Positions 41,575-49,684 of a stretch of 64,000 nt of DNA are shown here, in pieces (the stretch's first letter is position 1; each line of letters begins with the position of its first letter). Under the pieces are notes generated by a model. The model was given only the letters and a program-made list of their open reading frames with translations. It was not told where the DNA came from and did no database searches. The translations under genes and the position numbers were made by a program. Source of the stretch: CAWIUB01 sp963839175 (GTDB lineage: Bacteria; Actinomycetota; Actinomycetes; Mycobacteriales; Jatrophihabitantaceae); contig CAWIUB010000002.1 in the NCBI GenBank assembly GCA_963839175.1, forward strand, positions 62,001-126,000, in the 5' to 3' direction.

Positions 41575-41961
41575 TCACCCCGCCGCCAGCGAGTGTCCGC
41601 TCTTGTGGGGGTGAACCCACACGACCGGATGGATCTCGCGACTCAGCGCGTAGGTGATGGCGACGCTCGCCTCGTACGCCGCGATGATGTCGTCATCGAG
41701 CGTGAAACCACGCGCTGGGTCCACGACCGGCTCCAGCGCCTTCTCGACGGCGACGATGACGGGCACCACATCGTCCGGGACATCCCGGCCACGGTCAGTG
41801 TTCCAGCCGATGATCTCTTCGCAATGTTCGGCCACCATCCGCCCGATAATGGCGACGATGGTCTCCACGACGTCGTGTCCGGGCTCCCACCGGGCCGAGC
41901 GGCCGCTGACCAACATCCACGGCAAGCTGGAGCGGCTGGGTGTGGTGGTGACGCATCGCAC
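41575..41961 (-). CDS. Hypothetical protein, doubtful
   Basis: A frame of up to 128 residues. The part from about residue 30 (VVETIVAIIGRMVAEHCEEI) to RGFTLDDDIIAAYEASVAIT has balanced, helix-forming composition and could be a small real protein; an internal methionine may be the start. Its 5' part overlaps an IS21 transposase remnant on the other strand, which weakens it. No family is recognised. Confidence 0.3.
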   Translation of the reverse strand: MRCVTTTPSRSSLPWMLVSGRSARWEPGHDVVETIVAIIGRMVAEHCEEIIGWNTDRGRDVPDDVVPVIVAVEKALEPVVDPARGFTLDDDIIAAYEASVAITYALSREIHPVVWVHPHKSGHSLAAG

Positions 41962-42020
41962 GCTGCACCGGTTTGCGAGTGAGCGGTGCGGATTCGGCCG
42001 GCGCCGGGCGACGGTGACTA
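41890..42020 (+). pseudogene. IS21-type IstA transposase fragment
   Basis: The plus strand reads KLERLGVVVTHRTLHRFASE followed by RCGFGRRRATV, which matches the helix-turn-helix region of IS21-type transposases (TLHRF...ELGFGRR). Only about 40 residues remain, with no start and no catalytic domain. A second IstA fragment of a different part lies at 54171. Confidence 0.55.
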
Positions 42021-42021
42021 C

Positions 42022-42053
42022 GAAGCCCCGCCGGACCAGCCCGGCGGGGCTTC
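42022..42053. terminator. Terminator-like hairpin
   Basis: GAAGCCCCGCCGG pairs with CCGGCGGGGCTTC over 13 bp with a 6-base loop, followed on the plus strand by CTTAT. It directly follows the IstA fragment. Confidence 0.65.
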
Positions 42054-42302
42054 CTTATGCCCAGCTACGTCGTCATCCAGCGCGACGATCAACACGCGTC
42101 GCCAATCGTGTGTTGGTTTTCAAGTCAGCTTGCCTGGGTATCTCGGAGTCCGATGAGTGCAGGGCAGCCACTAAATCTCGGGCCGAGCGTGGCTCGGGCG
42201 CCGTCCGGGAGTGTCCGCAACTGCCCGCGCATGCCCCGTGGGTTGGGCACGTGGAGGGCACGGGGATGAGGGACTGCGCACGGCCGACCTGGCCCGAGTG
42301 AG

Positions 42303-42788
42303 TCAGCTCGATTGCGATGCCCGCTCGTCGGTGCGAATGTTCGGCACAGGCAGCCGACATAGGGCCTCGGCGCTCAGGTGCAGGATATTGGCTCCGGATG
42401 CGGTTGCGGCCATCAGGCCGGCGGCATGGGCATGTCGGGCCCACCATGCGAGGTAAGGGCTGTCTGCGAGACACGGTCGTGGGCGTAACCGTAGGAGAGT
42501 GTTCTGGTAGCAGACCGGCGCCGGCAGTTCGTCGCGCCACACTGCGGATGTCCCGACGGTGTCACGACTGCCGCTGCCCTCAGTGATCAGAACGTCGCCA
42601 GCTCGAAGGCCAAAGAACGCCTGCTCTCGCGGTGTGAAGTTCATGTCCTTTACGTCGCTCAGATCGAGTTCGCCATCGACGACGTTCGCCGATCGTAAGT
42701 ACTTGACCATGTGCGCGCCTTGTTCATGCTCAGGCGATCGCTGCCGCCCGAGTGCGACTTCGGCCACTTGGATCAGCGGCCTGGTCAT
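42303..42788 (-). CDS. hsdS: Type I restriction specificity subunit, half-length
   Basis: A 161-residue protein starting at ATG 42788, overlapping the hsdM stop by ATGA. It shows one target-recognition domain: QVAEVALGRQRSPEHEQGAH, KYLRSANVVDG, LRAGDVLITEGSGSRDTVG and a closing LPVPNI. Normal HsdS is about 400 residues with two such domains; here a stop after SQSS ends it after the first. It could be a natural half-subunit acting as a dimer, or a truncated gene. No HsdR is present in the window. Confidence 0.72.
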   Translation of the reverse strand: MTRPLIQVAEVALGRQRSPEHEQGAHMVKYLRSANVVDGELDLSDVKDMNFTPREQAFFGLRAGDVLITEGSGSRDTVGTSAVWRDELPAPVCYQNTLLRLRPRPCLADSPYLAWWARHAHAAGLMAATASGANILHLSAEALCRLPVPNIRTDERASQSS

Positions 42789-44785
42789 CCGGCGATCCCT
42801 TTCATCCACTCCTGGATCTGTTCTTCGAGAGCGTCGATGTCTGCGCGGATTTCCGCGACTGGCCGGGGTGGTGTGTAGACGTAGAACTGGCGGATGAACG
42901 GAATCTCGTAGCCGATCCGGGTCTTGTCGTGGTCGATCCACGCGTCGGGCACGTACGGGTGGATCTCCTCGGCGAGGTGCTTCTCAGCTGCCTCGCGTAC
43001 CGCCTTCGTGCGAGCGCGCTCGTCGAGGTCGAGGTAGCCGGCCGGGACCGGGATGTTCTCCTGGTCGCGCAGGTCTGGGTCGGCCTCGTAGCCATGCCCC
43101 TTCTTCGCATTGATCGGTTCGGCGTCCGCGTCATATACCGCGATCGTCTTGGCCACGGTGTTGATCTGTTTGGTGTCGAGACCGCAGGCTCCTACGGCGA
43201 TTCTCGCTGCCTTCTCGGTCGTCCAGCTGTGCCCGTTCAGGTCAGCGAGCGCGGTTGCAGTGTCCTCGGCGAGGCCGGCGAGCGTTGCCTCGTCGACGCG
43301 CCACACGCGGCGCATGGGCCGTTCGACCGTGAGCCGGGCATAGCCGAACTCCTCGTTGCGCATCACCTTCACCCGCGGGTTCGGGTCAGCTGAGGCGGCG
43401 ATGTCGAGCGCGTCGCGGAACAGGCGGGTGATCTCGGCGATCGCCTCGGCGGTGAGTTCCTTGCGCTTGTCGCCGAGCGACTTGCGCATCTTCGTGCCCA
43501 GCTCGCGGGCGTCGACGAGGGTGACGGTGCTAGCGCGCTCGGCGGTCTTGCGGTTGGTCACGATCCACACGTAGGTGGAGATGCCGGTGTTGTAGAACAT
43601 CTGGTCCGGCAGCGCGACGATGCCTTCCAGCCAGTCGTTCTCGATGATCCAGCGGCGGATCTCCGACTCCCCGGACCCAGCGCCGCCGGAGAACAGCGGC
43701 GAGCCGGACAGCACGATCCCAATGCGGGAGCCGCCGTCCGTCCACGGCGTCTCGGGCCGGTCGATGACAGGCTTCATCTTGCTGATCATGTGCTGCAGGA
43801 ACAGGAAGGACCCGTCGCTGATGCGCGGCAGCCCGGCGCCGAAGCGTCCCGCGTACCCCTTGGTGGCGGCCTCGGTCTTGATCGGGTCGGCGTAGGTCTT
43901 CCAGTCCACGCCGTAGGGCGGGTTGGCGAGCACGTAGTCGAAGTGCGTGCCGGCGTAGTCGTCCTGGGTGAAGCTGTTGCCGAGCACCATCCGGTCGGCC
44001 TCGGCGCCGCGCATCATCAGCTCGGAGCGGGCGATCGCCCACGTCTCGGGGTTCAGTTCCTGCCCGAATACCTCCAGCAGTGCGTTCGGGTTTAGTTCGG
44101 CGAGGTAGTTCGACGCGATCGTGAGCATGCCGCCGGTGCCGGCAGCCGGGTCGTAGAGGGTGCGGACCGGCGCTGGGCCGGTGAGAGCGTCGGTGTCCTC
44201 GGCGAACAGCAGGTTGACCATGAGCCGGATGACCTCGCGCGGTGTGTAGTGCTCGCCGGCGGTCTCGTTGCTCATTTCCGAGAACTTGCGCAGCAGCTCC
44301 TCGAAGATGTAGCCCATTGCCTCGTTCGAGACGTACTTCGGGTGCAGCTCGATGTCGGCGAAGTCCCCGAGCACGGCATAGAGCACGCCGGCCTTGTCAA
44401 GCCGAGTGATTGTGGCGTCGTAGTGGTACTCCTCGAGCACCTCGGCCGCGCCCGGGCTGAACGCGGCGATGTACTGGCGCAGCTGTGCGGCGATGTTCTT
44501 GTCGTCGGACAACATCGTCTTCATTGTCAGCGGGCTGGTGTTATAGAACGGTTGACGGGCGACCTTGCGAAGGATCTTGTCGGCGCCGGGGCTCATCAGA
44601 TCGAGCGTGGCCGCCTTGGCGAGTACCGCCTGCTTCGTCGGCTCGAGGACCGCATCGAGGCGGAACAGCACTAGCGTCGGCAGCATCACCGTGCCGTACT
44701 CGTGCGGCTTCAGGTGACCACGCAGCTTGTCTGCGATCTTCCAGACGAACGCGACCTTGTTCTCGAAGCCAGCGGGTGTCGCCAT
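42785..44785 (-). CDS. hsdM: Type I DNA methyltransferase subunit HsdM
   Basis: A 666-residue N6-adenine methyltransferase. The N-terminal HsdM helical domain (FVWKIADKLRGHLKPHEYGT) is followed by SAM motif I DPAAGTGGML and catalytic motif IV NPPYG. The C-terminus is a long helical tail contacting HsdS. The start ATG 44785 gives the family N-terminus MATPAGFENKVAFVW; an upstream in-frame GTG at 44842 is less likely because GAGGGGAATCC precedes the ATG. All catalytic motifs are intact, so DNA methylation is expected if HsdS works. Confidence 0.92.
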   Translation of the reverse strand: MATPAGFENKVAFVWKIADKLRGHLKPHEYGTVMLPTLVLFRLDAVLEPTKQAVLAKAATLDLMSPGADKILRKVARQPFYNTSPLTMKTMLSDDKNIAAQLRQYIAAFSPGAAEVLEEYHYDATITRLDKAGVLYAVLGDFADIELHPKYVSNEAMGYIFEELLRKFSEMSNETAGEHYTPREVIRLMVNLLFAEDTDALTGPAPVRTLYDPAAGTGGMLTIASNYLAELNPNALLEVFGQELNPETWAIARSELMMRGAEADRMVLGNSFTQDDYAGTHFDYVLANPPYGVDWKTYADPIKTEAATKGYAGRFGAGLPRISDGSFLFLQHMISKMKPVIDRPETPWTDGGSRIGIVLSGSPLFSGGAGSGESEIRRWIIENDWLEGIVALPDQMFYNTGISTYVWIVTNRKTAERASTVTLVDARELGTKMRKSLGDKRKELTAEAIAEITRLFRDALDIAASADPNPRVKVMRNEEFGYARLTVERPMRRVWRVDEATLAGLAEDTATALADLNGHSWTTEKAARIAVGACGLDTKQINTVAKTIAVYDADAEPINAKKGHGYEADPDLRDQENIPVPAGYLDLDERARTKAVREAAEKHLAEEIHPYVPDAWIDHDKTRIGYEIPFIRQFYVYTPPRPVAEIRADIDALEEQIQEWMKGIAG

Positions 44786-45153
44786 GGATTCCCCTCGTCC
44801 CGGATCTCGCGCCCGATCTTGCCGTGCCGGGCCGAAGCACACCTAGCCAGGATGATCTACCACCCGGTATCCGATGTACACGGTTCCGCATCTGACGGAC
44901 GCTTTGCTAGCCATCGCAAGGTCGGCCGCATCGGAGGGGCACGCCTGCGTCAGAGGGGCTCGGGCTCGTGGTCGGGCTCGGCGGTTATCGCGTCCTCGGG
45001 CTCGAGGGTGCGCAGAGCCGCGTCGTGGTCGAGGTCGTGTTGGTCCAGATCGGGCAGTCCGCACTACGACATCGTCGTGCTGGATCAGCATGCCGGGCAG
45101 ATAGGTATTGAGCGCCGCCGGCGGTCTACGCCGGTGCGGTGCGCGATGCGAGC
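44786..45153. other. hsdM-relaxase gap
   Basis: About 370 bases with no gene that I can support. On the minus strand an acidic stretch (DLDQHDLDHDAALRTLEPED) is readable after a stop and without a start, and may be a remnant of a coding tail. Confidence 0.3.
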
Positions 45154-46596
45154 TCATGTGCCGTTGGATGTGGTCGCGACCGCGGCCGGGTCGGTGATTT
45201 GGTCGCGGAAGGTGTCGGCGACCCAGGCGTGCAGTCGGTCCGGGAGCATGGCGCGCATGGTGGCGGCGATGGGTGCGTCGGCGAGGGCGGCGCGTGCCGC
45301 CGTCCACAGTTCGCGGGCTTCGGCGTCGCCGGCCGGTGGCCGTGGCCCGATCGGGTCGTCGCCGGTGGGCTGGTACCCGGAGACGTCGTGGTAGATCGCG
45401 ACCGCGCGGGCGTGGCGTAGCCATGCCTCGCGCCGGGCGTCGAGGTCGCGGCCGGTGGTGGGGACGGGGCCGAGGGTGGTCAGCCAGGCGGGCACGGTGC
45501 CGTCCTGGTAGCCGCCTTGCTGCCCGGCGGCCGCCTGCTGGGCGAGGCGGCGGGCGAGCTCATCGGCGCGGCTGTCCATCGCGTCGGCGACCTGCCGAAG
45601 CGCGTCGGCCGCGTCGGCGCTGACCGGGTCGGACAGTGTCGCGCCGCGGGCGGCTTCGAGGATTCCGTCGGCGCGCTCGCGCCAGGTCAGCTGGCCACCG
45701 GTCGGAGCGTCGGGGGCTTCGCGCCAATGTCCGGTGATGTTCTCGCAGCGCCAGTGCAGCACCGCGGCGACGTCGTCGGCGGTGCCGAGCTCGCGCTGGG
45801 TGACGGCCTGGATGAGGAGTTGGCGGGAGTCCCAGCCGAGGAGTTGTGCGGTGCCGAGGGCGCGCACGAGGCTGGCCCAGGCCGGGTCGGTGACGGCGCG
45901 GTGAGCGGCGTCTTGGCCGGCGTGTTCGGCGATGATCGCCTCGTACGCGCCGCCGCGGACGACGGTGGACAGGTCGCCGAAGATGATCCGCAGCCGCGCC
46001 AGGCTGGTGGTCTGGTCGTACAGGTCGCGTTCGACGTCGGCGACCGATGCGGCGGGGTGATCCTCGCGTTCGAGGATGGCGGCCAGCACGCTCATGTGGT
46101 GTTGCGCGGGCCAGCGCTGGTGCGCTTCGCGGTCCGGGTCGTCGGTGACGACGTAGGCGTCGTTGGACAGTTGGCCGCGGCTCATCATCACGTACAGCGC
46201 CTCGGCCGAGGTGGATTCGGTGACCAGGCCGCGGGCGGTGGTGACGGTGCGGCCTTGCGCGGAGTGCACGGTGCCGGCGTAGGCGAGCTGCACGTTCGCG
46301 GTCACGTAGGACGCGGGCAGCCGTAGTTCGCGTGGCTCGCCGGTGACGGCGACGACGGTGAGCGAGCCGTCGCGGCCGCGGCCGGTGACACGCCAGGTGT
46401 CGCGGTTGGCGACGAACCCTTCGCCCTGCTCGGCGCGCAGGCGGCGCTCGTTGAGGCGGGTGACGACCAGGTCACCGACCCCGGCGCGGTTGCCGTCGGC
46501 CAGCGTTGTGCCGCGTTCCTCGACGAGGCCGCGGCGTACCAGATCGGCGCGGGCCCGGGCCGAGAGCGTGGCGGCGGCAGCCTCCGTGTCGGCCAT
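45154..46596 (-). CDS. MobF relaxase-helicase, C-terminal part after frameshift
   Basis: A 480-residue frame continuing the protein that begins at 48958. It holds the rest of the RecD/TraI-like helicase: ANRDTWRVTGRGRDGSLTVV, the SH3-like segment, and TVHSAQGRTVTTARGLV, which is helicase motif V, then YVMMSRGQ as motif VI. The remaining 300 residues are helical and typical of long MobF proteins. It overlaps the upstream frame by 125 bases; the two parts should be one protein of about 1270 residues. Confidence 0.75.
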   Translation of the reverse strand: MADTEAAAATLSARARADLVRRGLVEERGTTLADGNRAGVGDLVVTRLNERRLRAEQGEGFVANRDTWRVTGRGRDGSLTVVAVTGEPRELRLPASYVTANVQLAYAGTVHSAQGRTVTTARGLVTESTSAEALYVMMSRGQLSNDAYVVTDDPDREAHQRWPAQHHMSVLAAILEREDHPAASVADVERDLYDQTTSLARLRIIFGDLSTVVRGGAYEAIIAEHAGQDAAHRAVTDPAWASLVRALGTAQLLGWDSRQLLIQAVTQRELGTADDVAAVLHWRCENITGHWREAPDAPTGGQLTWRERADGILEAARGATLSDPVSADAADALRQVADAMDSRADELARRLAQQAAAGQQGGYQDGTVPAWLTTLGPVPTTGRDLDARREAWLRHARAVAIYHDVSGYQPTGDDPIGPRPPAGDAEARELWTAARAALADAPIAATMRAMLPDRLHAWVADTFRDQITDPAAVATTSNGT

Positions 46597-48958
46597 CAGC
46601 AGCGCCGACGCCGGCGTGCGGATCGCCGTCCTGGCGGGCTTGCTCGAAGGCGAGGTGGTCGGTCAGCCAGGCGCGGTAGCTGGTCTCTTCCATCCGCTCC
46701 AGCGGGCCGGAGTGGATGCGGCCGCGGCGCTCGTACTCGGCGATCGCATCCAGGTCGCGGTTGCGCAAGCCGAGCGAGGCGGCACATTCCCATTCGCGCA
46801 GCTGGCCGCGCTCGTCGCGGAAGCGGCGCACCGTGGTGAGCATTCGAGCGTTGGTGCGGTCGACGACGGTGCGGAACATGCCGCCGGCGCCGATGGCGCC
46901 GAGTTGCTTGTCGTCGCCGACCAGCAGCAGCTTCGCGTCGGCCTTGCGCACCGCGGTGAGGATCGCGTCCAGCTCCCGAGTGGTGACCATGCTCGCCTCG
47001 TCGACGATCACCAACTGCCCGGGCCGCAGCGTCCAGGCGGGGTCGGGTTGATAGGTCTTGTTGCGTGCGGCAGCGTCGGTGGCCCGCTTGGTCTGGTTGC
47101 GGTACTCGTGCAGCCACTTGGCGATGTTCTCCGCACGCGCACCGATCGAGTCGGCCAGCACGCCGGCCGCGATCTGGCTCGGTGCCAGCGCGAGCACATC
47201 GCGGTTGCCGGGATGATCGGCGTCGACCGGCCGCGCCTTCCACGCTGCGGTGATGGCGCGTTGCACGTAGGTCTTGCCCGATCCGGCCGGGCCGACGATC
47301 GCCGAGATGCGCGCCCCGGAGGTCAGCGCGGCGTACACCGCGGCGTCCTGGTCTTCCCCGAGCGGCACCCGCGCGACGCTGGCCGCCAGCTCCCGCGCGG
47401 GGATCAGCGGCGCGTCCGCGTCCTGGAGCGCGGACAGGATCCGCTGCTCGGCAGCCACTGTGGAGCGCGCCGCGTACAGCACGTCGTCGTGCGCGGTGTA
47501 CACGCTCTGCGCGTCTGATTCGCGCCGCAGCGTCGGCCCGACCGCGAGCACGTCCGGCGGGGTGACTTGCACCGAGTCGGCCAGCAACCGGTGAACCAGC
47601 TGCTCGACTCGTACCTGGTGCTCGGCGAACGCCTCCCGCGGTGCCGGCGGGAGCACCCGGCTGACCGCGAGGACGGCGTGGTGACGGGTCCACACCGCGC
47701 GGGTCTGGTTCAGCACCGCCACGGCCTCGGCCAGGATCTGCCGGTCGGTACGCGGCCGCTGCTGCCGCCCGGACGGGTGCGTCGCGGTGTCGAGCAGCAC
47801 CGCCGGGTCGTGGCCGGCTTGGACTAGTTCGTGCCGCCAGCGCGCGATCGCGTCGGCCGTGCTCTCGGCAGCCTTCTTCGGCGGGCGGGTCGACAGCGTG
47901 AAGTAGCGGTGCAGTTTGTGCCACGCGGAACCGGGCCGCGCCGGCCCGTCGAGAGTTTCCGAGATCTTCTTCCTGATCGCTGCGTCGCGCTTGCTGAACA
48001 GCTCGATAACGGCCAGCGGGATCCCGTGGACCTCACGAATGGTGCGCCGCTCGTCGACGCTGAAGCGCACGCCCAGCCGTTCCGCGAGCTCGGTCTCCAG
48101 TGCCTGCTCGTACACCGCGCGCGCGCCCACGCTTGCCGCGTAGACGGCGCGGCCGTCGACGGTGCGCCACTTGCCGTCGGCGCACAGCACCCGGTTGGCG
48201 ACGATCGCGTGGGTGTGGATGTTGGGGTCTTGCTCGCGGGACATGCGGTGCTCGAACGCGGCGATGATCAAGCCCTTCGTGTCGACCTGGCGCACCCCGT
48301 TGACGCCGGCTCGGGAGTACGCGGCGTGCTCTTGCACGTACTCCAGCGCGGTGTCCACCGCGGCCCGGTGCGCGTCCATCACCTCCTGCCACACGGCCGC
48401 GCCGCCGATTACGCCGAGCACGCTGACCGACTTCACCGGGGTGAACGTCAGCTCGTACGCCGCGACCGCCTGCCGATCCCCTTCGGCCAGCACCTGCGCG
48501 CGGATCGCGTCCTTGGAAGCCTCGTCCGCGTCCTGCCCCAAGTCCGCGACTGCCCGCTCGGCGCGGTCGGCGGCCGACTCGTAGGTGGCGAACGCGCGGC
48601 CCAGGTGAAGGTTCTTCTCCGCGGCGGCGAGCATCTCCTGCCGCTCCCGGTTGGTCAGGCCTTGGCTGTTCAACAGACGGAGGGCTTCGACGCGCAGCAG
48701 ATCGTCGAAGTGCGGATGCCGCGCCTTGCCGACCAGGTTCTCCAGCTCGGTGGCGCTCACCGGGCCGGCCAACAACCCCACCGTGCCCAGTCCTCGACCG
48801 AGCCACCGCCCAGGCGTCTCGCCGTGCGCCTTGGTGTCGCTGTAGTAGGCCAGCGCCTGCGCCGGCGACAGCTCCGCGAAGTCGTCCTTGCCGGCCGCGA
48901 CCTGCTCGGTCAGGTACTTGCAGCCGGTACCTGCCCCGACGCGGCCGACGGTCAACAC
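46472..48958 (-). CDS. MobF relaxase (TraA/TrwC type), N-terminal part
   Basis: The relaxase starts at GTG 48958 with VLTVGRVGAGTGCKYLTEQV, a MobF N-terminus with its nicking Tyr region. The metal-binding His cluster is in DPNIHTHAIVANRV. A helicase begins at GPAGSGKTYV (Walker A), then VIVDEASMV (Walker B) and GDDKQLGAIGAGGMFRTVV. At about 46,600 a frameshift turns the frame into GRHGGCRRHALGPG. The conjugative function (nicking and unwinding at oriT) would be lost unless the shift is corrected. Divergent from a short accessory gene at 49129. Confidence 0.8.
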   Translation of the reverse strand: MLTVGRVGAGTGCKYLTEQVAAGKDDFAELSPAQALAYYSDTKAHGETPGRWLGRGLGTVGLLAGPVSATELENLVGKARHPHFDDLLRVEALRLLNSQGLTNRERQEMLAAAEKNLHLGRAFATYESAADRAERAVADLGQDADEASKDAIRAQVLAEGDRQAVAAYELTFTPVKSVSVLGVIGGAAVWQEVMDAHRAAVDTALEYVQEHAAYSRAGVNGVRQVDTKGLIIAAFEHRMSREQDPNIHTHAIVANRVLCADGKWRTVDGRAVYAASVGARAVYEQALETELAERLGVRFSVDERRTIREVHGIPLAVIELFSKRDAAIRKKISETLDGPARPGSAWHKLHRYFTLSTRPPKKAAESTADAIARWRHELVQAGHDPAVLLDTATHPSGRQQRPRTDRQILAEAVAVLNQTRAVWTRHHAVLAVSRVLPPAPREAFAEHQVRVEQLVHRLLADSVQVTPPDVLAVGPTLRRESDAQSVYTAHDDVLYAARSTVAAEQRILSALQDADAPLIPARELAASVARVPLGEDQDAAVYAALTSGARISAIVGPAGSGKTYVQRAITAAWKARPVDADHPGNRDVLALAPSQIAAGVLADSIGARAENIAKWLHEYRNQTKRATDAAARNKTYQPDPAWTLRPGQLVIVDEASMVTTRELDAILTAVRKADAKLLLVGDDKQLGAIGAGGMFRTVVDRTNARMLTTVRRFRDERGQLREWECAASLGLRNRDLDAIAEYERRGRIHSGPLERMEETSYRAWLTDHLAFEQARQDGDPHAGVGAADGRHGGCRRHALGPGPRRSGTPRPRRGTRHNAGRRQPRRGR

Positions 48959-49128
48959 ACTCCGACAAGTGCTTCGGGGTAGGCGAAACACGACACGGTT
49001 TTCCACAGACATTGAGTAATGCAATGGGGTCTTCCGAGATTCGGGCGCTGAGACGCGGGTGGTTCAAGGGCTTTGAGGCGACATGAGCGCGAGCGGTCGG
49101 CGGCGGGTGCCGGGTTACGGTGCCTGGC
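48959..49128. other. Divergent relaxase intergenic region, candidate oriT
   Basis: The 170 bases between the relaxase start and the rightward accessory gene are the usual place of an origin of transfer in MobF systems. The stretch near 48985-49025 (ACACGACACGGTTTTCC and TTGAGTAATGCAATG) is AT-richer than its surroundings. No clear inverted repeat was found by eye, so this is a positional suggestion only. Confidence 0.3.
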
Positions 49129-49524
49129 ATGACGAGCACGACGAATGCACGGGAACTGGAGCGGCTGCGCAAGGCGCGCACAGACGCGCAGGACCGGTTC
49201 GCGAAGCAGATGAAGCTGCTGGAGCAGATCGTGGCCACCGCCGCCGAGCGGGAGGCGATCACCAGGCGGTGGCACGGGCAGCTCGCGGCGCTGGCCGACC
49301 TGTCGGGCGGCGCCGCAAGCGCCGCGGAACTGAGTGGCCTGCCGAAGGCCGACATCGAGGGCGCGGTCAAGAGCGTCGACCCCGCTGAGGTCGAGGCGGT
49401 GCTCGAGGCGGCGAAGCCGGCGCCGCGGCGCCGCCGCAGGCCGGCCGGCGCGGGGTCAGGCAACGGTGCGGGCGCTGCAGGCACTGTCGGCGCGGGCGGC
49501 GCTGCGGCGGCGAGCTCGGCCTGA
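49129..49524 (+). CDS. Relaxase-adjacent small coiled-coil protein, unknown function
   Basis: A 131-residue protein from ATG 49129. The first 60 residues form a charged coiled coil (ARELERLRKARTDAQDRFAK), a middle part reads SGLPKADIEGAVKSVDPAEV, and a basic PRRRRRPAG leads into an Ala/Gly-rich tail. It is divergently placed against the relaxase and begins a rightward set of three genes. A DNA-binding accessory role in mobilisation is possible from context; nothing in the sequence proves it. Confidence 0.6.
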   Translation: MTSTTNARELERLRKARTDAQDRFAKQMKLLEQIVATAAEREAITRRWHGQLAALADLSGGAASAAELSGLPKADIEGAVKSVDPAEVEAVLEAAKPAPRRRRRPAGAGSGNGAGAAGTVGAGGAAAASSA

Positions 49525-49684
49525 CCAGGCAGCGCGGCGCGGCGCAAACGGTCAGCGGCCCGGTCGGAAATTTCCGGCCGGGCCGTGTCGTGTCCGGGCT
49601 GGCTCGACCCGCTTGTCCTGGGTGGGGGCAGCGGGCCGCCACGAGGCGAGAAGCCAGCGGCCCGGGAGCACCCGGAGGCGAAGG

